Positions 38,864-49,628 of a stretch of 64,000 nt of DNA are shown here, in pieces. Within the stretch, counting starts at the first letter, position 1; each line of letters begins with the position of its first letter. The translations under genes were made by a program, and so were the position numbers. The notes below the pieces were generated by a model. That model saw only the letters and a program-made list of their open reading frames with translations, did not search any database and was not told where the DNA came from. Source of the DNA: Forficula auricularia (taxonomy: Eukaryota; Arthropoda; Insecta; Dermaptera; Forficulidae); contig JALMQS010000128.1 of assembly GCA_024734495.1 (NCBI GenBank), positions 18,717,079 to 18,781,078 on the forward strand, written 5' to 3'.

Positions 38864-41160
38864 AAATAAACTGCAACGGATCGTTGCTAAACTTTATCCA
38901 AATTCATTTGAAATATTAATATGTTTATTCCTTTATTTAAATCAGATATCAATTTCAATTTGCAGTTCATGTTGACTTTAATTCAAAAATATGATCGATT
39001 CTCATTTAACAGTCGAGGAATACATTGGATTTTTGACATTTCGGTTATTATTGGTAATCATTGCTTAAGACATGGAGGAATCGACTTAAAATCAAAAATA
39101 GCGATTGATTCTCATCTAATACTTGAGGAATAATATTTCTACCTTAGATTTTTGACCCTTCGATTATTATTGGTAACAATTGCTGAAGACATGGAGGAAT
39201 CGACTTAAAATCAAAAATAACGATCGATTCTTATCTAATACTAGAGGAATAAGCTTGAGTTGTTTGCCAGAAAAGAATTTAGTCTTTTTGATTTTAAGTC
39301 GATTCTTCCACGTTTTCAGTAGAGGTTGCCATTAATAGTCAAAACATCAAAAATGGAATGCAATAAGGTTATTCCTCTAGTATTAGATAAGAATCGATTG
39401 TTATTTTTGATTTTAAGCCGATTCCTCCATGTCTTCAGCAATGGTTACCAATAATAATCGAAGGGTCAAAAATCTAATGTAGAATTATGATTCCTCAAGT
39501 AATAGATGAGAATCAATCGCTATTTTTGATTTTAAGTCGATTCCTCCATGTCTTCAGCAATGGTTACCAACAAAAACCGAAACCTCAAAAATCCGATATA
39601 GAATGGTTATTCCTCAAGTACTAGATGAGAATCAATCGCTATTTTTACTTTATTCAATGCGAAGCATGGGAGAAAGTATTGGAATCGCCTCTCGCGGCAA
39701 GCGCGACTTCAAAGAGTCCTCAGGTAAAGACTACGGAACCCATGGACTCAATTAAGGTCACAAATTGAAGTATTCAATGAGATTGAATTTTAGCACGTGA
39801 CGGTTTTGCCAAAAATTACCTGGAATCTCGTCGAGAGGCCAAAAAGTGCCATTTTTTTGGAAGTGCGTGGGGATGTATGTATGTATGTATGTATGTATGC
39901 ATGCGTGTGTGTGTGTGTGTGTTATCGTTTTTTTCGTCCACGATTTTTTCCACACCTTTGCACTGATTGAAATGAAATTGAAAACCTACCATTAGTTTAA
40001 CAAAATGAAGCGCTGATTAGTTTTTGGTACATATCGGTCCACAAACATTAGTACTTTGTTTCAGTACTTTTTTAGTTTTTTCTAAATATCTTGAAAATGA
40101 CTTAACCAATTTTGATGAAATTTAATATCCTAATTAAGTACCCTGGGGACCACAAAAACGGTTAAATAAAATTTTTAGTAAAATTATATTTTAAAGTACT
40201 TTACTCAAGAACATATTAATATTTCAAATGAATTTGGATAAAGTTTAGCAACGATCCGTTGCAGTTTATTTATTTTAACTCGATTCCTCTATGTCTTTAG
40301 CAATGGTTACCAATAAAAACCGAAACGTCAAAAATCCAATATAGAATGGTTATTCCTCAAGTACTAGATGAGAATCAATAGCTATTTTTGATTTTAAGTC
40401 GATTCCTCCATGTCGTCAGCAATGGTAACGGATAAGAAAACAACGCGGTTGCTATGGTTACTTATAAAATTTCCTCCCAAATTTTTACCATTTTACAGCA
40501 AGAAGCCTAACCATTCTTACTTAAGCAAGGTTAAATGAGCTATATTAAAACGATCAAATGAATAAATTTTAAAGAATTTAAAATTAAAAAAGTACTATTT
40601 TACTATAGAGTAAAGTACTTTAAAATATGATTTTACTAAAAAGTTTATTTAACCTTTTTTGTGGTCCCCAAGGTACTTAATTAGGATATTAAATTTCATC
40701 AAAATTGGTTAAGTCATTTTCAAGATATTTAGAAAAAACTAAAAAAGTACTGAAATAAAGTACTAACTCTACTACTGTTTGTGGACCGATATATATCAAA
40801 AACTAATCAGCGCTTCATTTTGTTAAACTAATGGTAGGTTTTCAATTTCATTTCAATCAGCGCAAAGGTGTGGAAAAAATCGTGGACGAAAAAAACAAAA
40901 ACACACACACATCCATCCATCCATCCATCCCCACGCACTTCCAAAAAAAATGGCACTTTTTGGCCTCTCGGCGAGATTCCAGGTAATTTTTTGGCAAAAC
41001 CGTCACGTGCTAAAATTCAATCTCATTGAATACTTCAATTTGTGACCTTAATTGAGTCCATGGGTTCCGTAGTCTTTACCCGAGGACCCTTTGAAGTCGC
41101 GCTTGCCGCGAGAGCGATTCCAATACTTTCTCCCATGCTTCGCTTTGGATAAAGTAAAAA
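38864..41160 (+). repeat. F1 family: long copy with internal satellite units and a reverse copy inserted
   Basis: The forward copy begins at 38864 (aaataaactgcaacggatcg). Units of about 115-130 bp containing aatcgacttaaaatcaaaaa follow, first direct and then inverted around 39270. A reverse F1 copy (39651-40271) is inserted between ctattttt and attttaa of a unit. The units resume at 40272-40430 and the forward 3' end closes at about 41155 (ggataaagt). Confidence 0.7.
39651..40271 (-). repeat. F1 family copy, reverse orientation, nested
   Basis: Read on the minus strand it matches the 27000-27600 copy end to end. Its microsatellite has expanded into atgt and gt repeats (39874-39922). Confidence 0.75.
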
Positions 41161-41222
41161 ACACAATTTCAAAAAGTCCTGATATTAAACAGTTAATAAT
41201 TATAAACAAAATAAAATGATAA

Positions 41223-42125
41223 AAAACTTATAAATAATAATTATTATCTTTGGGCATATCCAAAACTTGCCGCAAAATGTGATCATATCGGGCGACAAGC
41301 TCTATAAAGGACAGAAAATTTCCATGGTGTCCTTCCTGACTTAAGTCTTCTCGATGTCCTCTTAAAGCCAAAGAACTCTTTGCTAGGGTAAGTATAATAT
41401 CGAATAACCTTTGAAGAACCATTTTCAAAAATGATGCTACTTTGCGAATTTCATTTTCAAGTTCCTCTTCGATAGTATTAGTATCATTTTTTTTTCAAAA
41501 TTTATACACAGCACATGCTTCCGTATGGCCACTCGAACAACTGTGTTGTTTAATTCTTTCTGATAGATGCTTCCAATCTCGAATTCCCGTACCTCAAACA
41601 TTATTCCTTTGTGAAGCAAATAACCAGCAGGGTTGTCAATAGGCAGCGTCTAGTATTTTGGAATAACACAACCAAAAATGATTAACTGGTCCATATTTAG
41701 AACTTGAAACGTAGTACGATTTTGAAAAACATTTATTGTTCTGGTTGATATCTGTTGGAAAAGGTCCTGAAGGCTGTAAAGGCCCTATATCAAGAATTTG
41801 ACGTTTTTCGTTATCACTTAATATTTTGTTCGTGAAGTTTCCCAAGTCATAAGAAGATTTATCGTACACATTTTCGAAAAATGTAGAAGTCTGTGGTTCC
41901 TCCAAATCCTCCGCTCTTATGTGTGCCATGCAAACATCATCCACGTCCACATGATCGGCGGCGGAGGTATCTTCAACTGCAATAATTGTCGAATCTTCTT
42001 CAGTAGGCTTCTCAACCAACACTGCAGTTACCACATTATTTGAGTCACTATCAACTAGAAATATTTTCTCCAGAAGTACTTGCAGAAGGCTGACTAAAAA
42101 ACTTGTCAATTTTGGGCAATTTTTG
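41223..42125 (-). pseudogene. TTF-type zinc finger / DUF4371 (ZMYM1-like) hAT-derived relic
   Basis: On the minus strand the frame to 41636 contains the N-terminal region of this family: ILSDNEKRQILDIGPLQPSG and, later, FWLCYSKILDAAY. A short gap or frame change (about 41600-41640) follows, then GIRDWKHLSERIKQHSCSSG, HTEACAVYKFWKK, SSLALRGHREDLSQEGHHGN and FLSFIELVARYDHILRQVLD, the conserved RGHRE/GNF block. It ends at DMPKDNNYYL, well short of the usual C-terminus. Whole proteins of this kind are 600-900 residues, so this is a truncated, broken transposon-related copy. Confidence 0.8.
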
Positions 42126-42199
42126 TTTACATTATGTTATTTGTTAATGACATTTCTATTTTTTTCTTTTTCTTGTTTGTTAATTTCTTTTAATTGATT

Positions 42200-42325
42200 T
42201 ATATTTATGTTTATTAATTTCCGTAGTTAATTTGTATTGATGTTTTGCTGACCTAGCCACCGAGGACTTGTGCCTCTAAGCAGGTCGAATAAGTAAGTAA
42301 AGATTTATTTATTTATTTATTTAAG
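42200..42325 (+). repeat. Retroelement-like 3' end, second copy
   Basis: It is the partner of 22495-22650 and ends ctctaagcaggtcgaataag before an (attt)n tail. The region 42330-43220 beyond it is unique AT-rich DNA with nothing else recognised. Confidence 0.55.
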
Positions 42326-43224
42326 TTGCTTGACCAGACCAGTATTGTGAAAAAAATTTCAGCCATGTAGAGGTTTCCAGTACGAAGTTACAGATGCGTC
42401 AAAATGGGCTTAGTAGTTTCATTATTGTAGTCTGGCAGTGCACACACACCCCCGCTCGAATCGAACTTGGTTGGGCCAGATTTTTTGAAATTAAAACGTA
42501 AGGATTTAGTAAAAGCACTTTCAATTTCTTGTTTCCCAAAAACATAAGTATTTTTGAAAAATAAATTTGTAGTAAAATATATATTTTGAATATTTTTGAA
42601 GCCAGATTAGTGTAAAAATTGAATTCAAGAGGTTAGATTTTCAAAAAGACCCCTCTAGCACCACTTCTCTAAGCAATAATTATTGATAAAATTTAATATA
42701 AGAGTTCACATTGCCAATCGAAGTAGACTTAGGTATTTTATATTCAATTTGGGGAAAGTCCGTCATTCTATTGCCCTTCAAATTTTGAAGATATTTAAAA
42801 ATTTTCTTCAAAATTCAAAACACTCAACTACTTTTATTTAAATTATTATATTCGGTGATGGATTAGTAAAATATGGGGCCCTAGAGGGAAAGATTTTATC
42901 TTGGGCCTCCCGCTCCCCCCATTTTATTTAAAGAAATTTAAAAATTATATAAATAGGTATAATATTGAAATTTCGATATACAGAAATATCATAGTGGGGG
43001 TTTTCGGTTCCGCCAAATCTCAGACTAATTGAAACCCGACTAATCGGAACTAGATAGATATAAAAAAATGAAAATTGGTTTAAAGTAACTTAAATTTTTT
43101 AAACTATATAATCTTCGAAACTAATATGATACGCCCTTGCTTTATTATTTTATTACCATTTTCTGATTCATTCGCCCGACCTTTTCTCTTACGAGATGCA
43201 TGCAAGGTATTATATTAAGTCACT

Positions 43225-43660
43225 ATTAATAACATCACTAAAAGAGAAAAATAAATATAATTTTTATAAAAAATAAATAAAACCGACTTCAAAAAAATAA
43301 AAAAAAATAATAAAACTCAAAAATAAAATAAAATAAAAAAGATATAAAATAATAATCTAATTTAGTTACAACTAAACGACGAAATATTTATATAAAATCA
43401 CTTTTTGAAGTCGCTGCTAAACAAACTATATAAGCGAGCGTACCTCCCAAAACGTATCAAGTAAGATCCGTCGAGTTAGATTCATAAAATGTATATGTTT
43501 GGCACCGACTTCAAAAAGTAATTTCATGTTAATATTTCGTCGTTTAGTTGTAATTAAATTAGATTATTATTTTATACCTTTAAGTGTATTTTATTTTATT
43601 TTTGAGTTTTATTATTTTATTTGTTACATTTAATTTTTCTGAAGTCGCTTTTAATTTTTT
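43225..43660. repeat. accgacttcaaaaa-family foldback unit
   Basis: The arms with tttagttacaactaaacgac are inverted around about 43465. The core has gatccgtcgagt. It lies just downstream of the coiled-coil gene's poly(A) site. Confidence 0.65.
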
Positions 43661-43952
43661 TATAAAAATCATTTTTCTCTGACTCCTAATAACCGGAAAT
43701 ATATCGAAATCTATACGCACTTTTGGTTTTATTTCATTTTATGCGAAACCTACTTCGCAATTTTACCCAATTTTTTATTATTATCTAAAAATGTTTCACC
43801 CAGAACCACCATCTATCTCCTTAAAAGTTATCAAAAAAAGAAACACTTTTTTCATGCATGATTACAAACAATACTTGATCCATACTGGTAAAGTAAAAAT
43901 GTTTAAAAAAAAATAATTTACAACTTAAATATTTCAATTTTTGACTGATGTA

Positions 43953-43961
43953 TTTTTTATT
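43953..43961 (-). terminator. Poly(A) signal after the coiled-coil gene
   Basis: On the minus strand the stop TAA is followed at once by AATAAA (plus 43956-43961). A T-rich stretch follows further downstream, as expected of a cleavage and polyadenylation site. Confidence 0.45.
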
Positions 43962-44240
43962 TTAAAGATTTAACAATAAATAAGATTGATCAAGAAAAGT
44001 TGTCTCTTCATCTTCCAATTCGGCGACCACCATTCCTGGTCCTAGAATCAAATGATCGATCATCTGAGAGCACGCATTACAAGCCATTCGTAATTTCTCT
44101 TCAATTGCTGCTCGATTAGGTTGGGCGTATATTCTTGATTCCTGCAATTCCAATTTGAGTCGAGATAACTCGGCATTGGCCATTTGTAATTCTTCATCTT
44201 TACTCTTAAGAGATGCTTTTAATATAGATTGTGCCTGTTA
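43962..44240 (-). CDS. Exon 6, 3' part: C-terminal coiled coil and stop
   Basis: This is the unique end of the gene below the array. Past the array TAA (44238-44240) the frame stays open for about 90 codons. It includes SLKSKDEELQ, MANAELSRLKLELQESRIYA, QPNRAAIEEKLRMACNACSQ and MIDHLILGPGMVVAELEDEE, and stops at 43962-43964. A poly(A) signal AATAAA (plus 43956-43961) directly follows. The codons are richer in G and C than the flanks, which suggests long past selection for coding. The stretch MACNACSQM might be a helix or a metal site, but that is a guess. Confidence 0.55.
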
Positions 44241-46280
44241 GTGAATTTACATTTGCGCTTCAAATTCACGAATTGTGTCTATCAGCTGGATTCGAGCCTG
44301 TTGAGCAAAGTTTGCTTTTTTATTTCGCTCATCGGTTAGGAGGATTAAATATTCAGCTGGCTTACAGACATAATAGCAAACGTGATTACGGGAGGAAAAA
44401 AAGGGTGTCATTTGTGGGAAACTCATTATAATTCTTCATCTTTACTCTTAAGAGCTGCTTTTAATATATATAGATTGTGCCTGTTAGTGAATTTCCATTT
44501 GCGCTTCAAATTCACGAATTGTATCTATCAGCTGGATTCGAGCCTGTTGAGCCAAGTTTGCTTCTTTAGTTTCCTTATCGGTTAGTAGGATTAAATATTC
44601 AGATGGTTTACAGACATAATAGCAAACGTGGTTACGGGATAAAAAAAAGGGTGTCATTTATGGGAAACTCATTATAATTCTTCATCTTTACTCTTAAGAG
44701 CTGCTTTTAATATATATAGATTGTGCCTGTTAGTGAATTTCCATTTGCGCTTCAAATTCACGAATTGTATCTATCAGCTGAATTCGAGCCTGTTAAGCCA
44801 AGTTTGCTTCTTTAGTTTGCTTATCGGTTAGGAGCATTAAATATTCAGCTGGCTTACAGACATAATAGCAAACGTGGTTACGGGAGGACAAAAAAGGGTG
44901 TCATTTGTGAGAAACTCATTATAATTCTTCATCTTTACTCTTAAGAGCTGCTTTTAATATATATAGATTGTGCCTGTTAGTGAATTTCCATTTGCGCTTC
45001 AAATTCACGAATTGTATCTATCAGCTGAATTCGAGCCTGTTGAGCCAAGTTTGGTTCTTTAGTTTGCTTATCGGTTAGGAGCATTAAATATTCAGCTGGC
45101 TTACAGACATAATAGCAAACGTGGTTACGGGAGGATAAAAAAGGGTGTCATTTGTGGGAAGCTCGTTATAATTCTTCATCTTTATTCTTAAGAGCTGCTT
45201 TTAATATAGATTGTGCCTGTTAGTGAATTTCCATTTGCGCTTCACATTCACGAATTGTGTCTCTCAGCTGAATTCGAGCCTGTTGAGCCAAGTTTGCTTC
45301 CTTAGTTTGTTTATCGGTTAGTAGGATTAAATATTCAGCTGGCTTACGGACATAAGAGCAAACGTCGTTACGGGAGGATAAAAAAGGGTGTTATTTGTGG
45401 GAAACTCATTATAATTCTTCATCTTTACTCTTAAGAGATGCTTTTAATATAGATTGTGCCTGTTAGTGAATTTACATTTGCGCTTCAAATTCACGAATTG
45501 TGTCTCTCAGCTGAATTTGAGCCTGTTGAGCCAAGTTTGCTTCTTTAGTTTGCTTATCGGTTAGTAGGATTAAATATTCAGCTGGCTTACGGACATAAGA
45601 GCAAACGTCGTTACGGGAGGATAAAAAAGAGTGTCATTTGTGGGAAGCTCGTTATAATTCTTCATCTTTATTCTTAAGAGCTGCTTTTAATATAGATTGT
45701 GCCTGTTAGTGAATTTCCATTTGCGCTTCACATTCACGAATTGTGTCTCTCAGCTGAATTCGAGCCTGTTGAGCCAAGTTTGCTTCCTTAGTTTGCTTAT
45801 CGGTTAGTAGGATTAAATATTCAGCTGGCTTACGGACATGAGAGCAAACGTCGTTACGGGGGGATAAAAAAGGGTGTTATTTGTGGGAAACTCATTATAA
45901 TTCTTCATCTTTACTCTTAAGAGCTGCTTTTAATATAGATTGTGCCTGTTAGTGAATTTCCATTTGCGCTTCAAATTCACGAATTGTGTCTCTCAGCTGA
46001 ATTCGAGCCTGTTGAGCCAAGTTTGCTTCTTTAGTTTGCTTATCGGTTAGTAGGATTAAATATTCAGCTGGCTTACGGACATAAGAGCAAACGTCGTTAC
46101 GGGAGGATAAAAAAGAGTGTCATTTGTGGGAAACTCATTATAATTCTTAATCTTTACTCTTAAGAGCTGCTTTTAATATAGATTGTGCCTGTTAGTGAAT
46201 TTCCATTTGCGCTTCAAATTCACGAATTGTGTCTCTCAGCTGAATTCTAGCCTGTTGAGCCAAGTTTGCTTCTTTAGTTT
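44188..46280 (-). repeat. Nine-copy, about 243-bp intragenic tandem array
   Basis: The marker attcttcatc recurs at 44189, 44431, 44677, 44924, 45171, 45414, 45657, 45900 and (as attcttaatc) 46143, so periods are 242, 246, 247, 247, 243, 243, 243 and 243. Each unit holds the exon-6 segment (NLAQQARIQLRDTIREFEAQ, TAA, QAQSILKAALKSKDEEL) preceded by about 120 bases absent from the outermost copy. The common period of 243 is 81 codons. All nine copies share the same TAA. Units above 45171 are nearly identical, showing recent expansion or homogenisation, and copy number may be wrong in the assembly. Confidence 0.9.
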
Positions 46281-46418
46281 TATGTATTAATGTTAATGTT
46301 GTTTTAATTTGTTCTGCTTTTTTTAAAACTTTCCAATAATTTCTTTTAATAATATTTTGACTTCGTATGGGACATTTTCTTGATTTAATTGTTTCATTTC
46401 TATTGACAGTTTTTCATG
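46192..46418 (-). CDS. Exon 6, 5' part: coiled coil up to the first TAA
   Basis: After a strong acceptor (tttttttttag) the exon reads HEKLSIEMKQLNQENVPYEV, then KILLKEIIGK. A one-base loss at the T4A7 tract (46318-46328) puts TAA in frame. One base back, the frame continues LKKAEQIKTTLTLIHKTKEA, then NLAQQARIQLRDTIREFEAQ, then MEIH, and meets TAA at 46192-46194. The Gln/Glu/Lys/Leu heptad-like pattern suggests a coiled coil. From about 46280 downward this exon is the outermost copy of the tandem array. Confidence 0.5.
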
Positions 46419-46502
46419 CTAAAAAAAATAAAAAAATGAAATTAAAACATAATATTCAATAATTAGGGTACAAAATGAGGCACCATATTAAGAAATACAT
46501 AC

Positions 46503-46609
46503 CCTATGATACAAATCGATAACACGATTTTTAATGTATGGGTCGGGTTGTTCGTCCATTATTTTGTCTTGCAATATTATATTAAATAATATTTTTTTTC
46601 TTCTTTAAT
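46503..46609 (-). CDS. Exon 5, one base short of frame
   Basis: Bounded by gatatttttag and gtatgt, this exon is 107 bases, one short of 36 codons. In phase 0 it reads IKEEKK and soon hits TAA. Reading one extra base within the A8 run (plus 46592-46599) joins it to an open frame that includes LQDKIMDEQPDPYIKNRV and ends IDLYHR in phase 0, matching exon 6. The defect is thus a single homopolymer deletion. An internal ATG (MDEQPDP) could start a shorter product. Confidence 0.55.
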
Positions 46610-46695
46610 CTAAAAATATCAAAAAATTATTATATACAATTCTAAATAATAAGTATTTATAAAAATAAAAAAACTCGAATTTTCAAAATACATAC

Positions 46696-46773
46696 TTGTT
46701 CTAATTCGTCGCTTATTTCGCTTATGCGAAATTCATTGCTTTCATAGTACAGGTATTCGTCTTCTGAACTTTG
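46696..46773 (-). CDS. Exon 4: 26-codon acidic segment
   Basis: The exon is exactly 78 bases in phase 0 at both ends, between cttttctttttag and gtatgt. It reads QSSEDEYLYYESNEFRISEI and continues SDELEQ. The splice signals are strong and the Glu/Ser/Tyr composition continues that of exon 3. It is too short to be found by ORF length and was recognised from its splice sites and phase. Confidence 0.6.
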
Positions 46774-46889
46774 CTAAAAAGAAAAGAAAAAAAATTAATT
46801 ACCTATTTATTTTCAATGAGCCATAAATCAATAATTTATTATAATAAAGTAACCGAAATTTAAAAAAATTTTAAATTCTTGGTCGGTTT

Positions 46890-46892
46890 CCC

Positions 46893-46927
<35 letters not shown>
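46890..46927. repeat. (TA)n microsatellite in intron 3 of the coiled-coil gene
   Basis: This is a run of atatat with one c interruption, between exon 3 and exon 4. A shorter run is at 22478-22499. Confidence 0.8.
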
Positions 46928-46930
<3 letters not shown>

Positions 46931-47171
46931 GTGAAATCTACCTAGAATTTTATATTTTTTAAATTTTATGCGTGAGGTTGAGTATCGTACACGGGTCTAG
47001 GCTTTTAAGGGGTAGAATTTTCATTTTCGACCCCTCCTCCCCATTTTTTGGTTGTTAGATTTTGCATTTCTAGCCTTCTGTGGACCCACAGAATATGTAT
47101 ATAAAATTTGGTTCAGTTTGGTCCAAAGGGCTAGAATTTTTATTTTTTGCCCCCCCCCCAGAACCACTTAC

Positions 47172-47357
47172 CATTGTATCTGATAAATTGATTATGTCCT
47201 CATGACTGCTTTCTAATGATGATATATTTTCATAGATTTCAATTCTTTTCAAAAAATCATCATCACTGTGATCTTCTTCAAAATTTAAAATTTTTAAATT
47301 TAAATTTTCAGAATTTTCATTTTCCTTTTCTATAATTTTAATTTCAAATTTTTCATT
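47172..47357 (-). CDS. Exon 3: acidic/Ser-rich segment
   Basis: The exon is exactly 186 bases (62 codons) in phase 0, with a strong acceptor (gattttttcag) and a consensus donor (gtaagt). It begins NEKFEIKIIEKEN and ends INLSDTM. It is rich in Asn, Glu, Asp and Ser, and contains EEDHSDDDFLKRIEIYEN. There are no stops across the exon even though the DNA is AT-rich. A shorter open frame starting inside it and running on into the intron is an artefact of ignoring the donor at 47166-47171. Confidence 0.6.
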
Positions 47358-48119
47358 CTGAAAAAATCAAATTCATATACTTTATTTACATTTAGATATG
47401 TATTAATGTAATTTAAAATATATACGGTACAATATAGTTATATTAGAAAAAATAAAGTTGAATATTATTTTTAATATGAAACAATTGCCTCAACAAGTCA
47501 TGAATTTTTATTATTTCATGCATTTTAGAGAATTTACCTGCTTATATTTTTAATGAAAATTATTTTATTTTACATACCTAATTAATATTTTAAATAAAAT
47601 AGGCATCTTTTTAGGGATTATCATTATTAGTGTACCTAATTTATTTCAAGAAAAAATAAATAATCATTTTCATGTCATTTACCAGAAATTTTTTGAAACA
47701 AATTTTTTTTATAAAATAATTTTAAAATTTAACTTAGTCACTTTTTTATATTTTTAGCCAAAATCTCTATAATTTCTCTCTGATTTTATAATTATTGGTT
47801 TAATAGTCAAGCAGAGAGAGCAATTGCTAACATATATAGGTACTACAGACATTTTCTTAAAAGGACTTTTTAAATTTTTAAAAATTAAAGATATATAAAA
47901 ATTTCAGTTTTAAAATTTTTTAATAAAAATGAGGTTTGTGATTAAATACTTTAAACTGTAATTTGGGAAAGATATTATCTAGTTAATATGAATAATTCAA
48001 TAACGATTTGAAAAAGATACTAGCCAAAATGTCTTGGAGTGAAACTTGACAAGAAATTTTAATTTATTTTCTATTATTCCTTCTTCAGTGAATTTATCCA
48101 ACTTTTACCTACTTTGTAA

Positions 48120-48660
48120 ATCAAATTTCTTCTCTTTTATTAATAGCTATTAACAGGGGTGTAGTGGAGGGTATACGTCGGTATACGGCGTATACCCTAT
48201 GATTTGATCTGAACAAATAGACTATCCTATTTGAAAATTATAATAAAAAACATTTTATTTAATCCATATATATATAAAAGCGAAATACCATTCACTCACT
48301 CACACAACACGAAATCTCCTAAACTACTAGACCTAGGGGCTTGAAATTTAGAATATTGGTACTTTATACGCCATAGATGTCAGCTAAGAAGGGATTTTAC
48401 GAAAATTCACCTAGATCTGTGATTGGCTGATTCTGTTGCCATGTTTTTGTTTACTCAAATTCTGTTGTTTTTTTTTTAATGATGAAATTATATAAAAATT
48501 AAAAACATGAAGAATAACGATTCTACATTGGATTTTTGATTTTTCGGCAATTATTGGTAACCATTGATAAAGGCATGGAGATATGAAATCAAAAAATGAA
48601 AATTCTAGCCCTTTGGACCAAACTAATGAATTCTATAACCTTTTTGTCTCTCCTATGACC
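48120..48660. repeat. Repeat debris in the large intron of the coiled-coil gene
   Basis: ggtatacgtcggtatacggc is a local inverted and duplicated string. At 48270-48340, tatatataaaagcgaaatac with cactcactcacacaacacga is a repeat-end-like sequence. 48535-48600 is an F1 satellite fragment. Confidence 0.45.
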
Positions 48661-49510
48661 AAGTAAGGCGTATGTTTTTTAGAAATGTTAAAAAAAATAT
48701 GAGAAAATAAAATTAAAATTAGGATTAAAGACTGTTTACCATTTGTTTTTGTGCTATATTTTAAATGTTCTATCAGTTTCAATTTATAGAACTTTGATCG
48801 TCTTATAAATATTTAAATATGAAAATTCTCTAAACTTATGACAATAAAAAAAAAAATACTTTATGATCTAGTAAATTTTTCCGAACTACTAAATATATTA
48901 ATTATTCTGATTACTTTCTTCAAATAGCTATTATTCCCCCCATGGTGTAATTATCTTTAATTTAGGAAACATGGTCATGAAACGGATAACTGTAAAATTT
49001 GTTCCGAATCCTGAAAAACCGTTCTCTATTTCGGCGTCCAAAATATCCCTCCGCGTTTCAAATAGATTTTGTAATTTTCAAAATTTGAGAGAAGGGGATT
49101 TGGGTTGCCAAATCATCACGTGATTTTACGTTGTCGCGATGATAGAAGCCTGTCTTCGAAGCTTGAATTTTTTGACGACTGGGGCGAAAATAAAATTCAC
49201 AAAATATCATGCTTAAATAAATTTTAAAAAGGCCTATTTAATAAAACTATACTTGATGAGGTGCGAGAAATTTTTGTTTATCAGCACTTTATGATTGGCA
49301 AAATGTCCTATTTTTCTTTCGACTTTGACTATTGAACGAACTGTAGAGATCAACAAACTCTGCCTACATATTAAATTTCAATAATACTTTTAAGTTTAGA
49401 GGTACAGAGGCAATGAATTCTCATCAAAGTATTCCGATTTAGACTTTTGAGTTATGGAATCCTAATAGTAACAAAATTAAATGGTCGATGTCACATTATT
49501 ATATAATTAC

Positions 49511-49557
49511 CTCATTATCTCTCCTTTCTTTCTTTTTCCTTTTACATAAACAATTGC
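49511..49557 (-). CDS. Exon 2: completes the MGNCLC anchor and basic run
   Basis: This 47-base exon is bounded by aatatttcag and gtaatt. With the preceding G it reads GNCLCKRKKKERRDNE and ends in phase 0. Gly2, Cys4 and Cys6 followed by Lys/Arg residues form a classic dual-acylation plus polybasic membrane anchor. The following intron of about 2.15 kb carries repeat debris (48120-48660) and a poly-C repeat remnant (about 47030-47160). Confidence 0.5.
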
Positions 49558-49628
49558 CTGAAATATTAAAAATTATTAGTAAAATCAATTAGAAATTAAT
49601 AATTTATTAATTTAATGTAAATTCATAC

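Noticed and set aside
41442..41642. 66-codon open frame on the plus strand
   Set aside because: It is the antisense of the TTF/DUF4371-type relic.
44188..46280. CRISPR-like or satellite array
   Set aside because: Units are 243-247 bp and contain exon sequence, with no repeat-spacer pattern. The block lies within one gene.
46318..46331. Programmed -1 frameshift in exon 6
   Set aside because: AAAGTTTTAAAAAAAG is slippery-looking but does not fit the canonical X XXY YYZ form in frame, and a second break of the same kind in exon 5 argues for simple deletions.
47070..47252. 60-codon open frame as an independent gene
   Set aside because: It is exon 3 read past its donor site into the intron.
48270..48340. 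Helitron end
   Set aside because: tatatataaaagcgaaa resembles some Helitron 5' ends, but no CTRR 3' end with hairpin was located.
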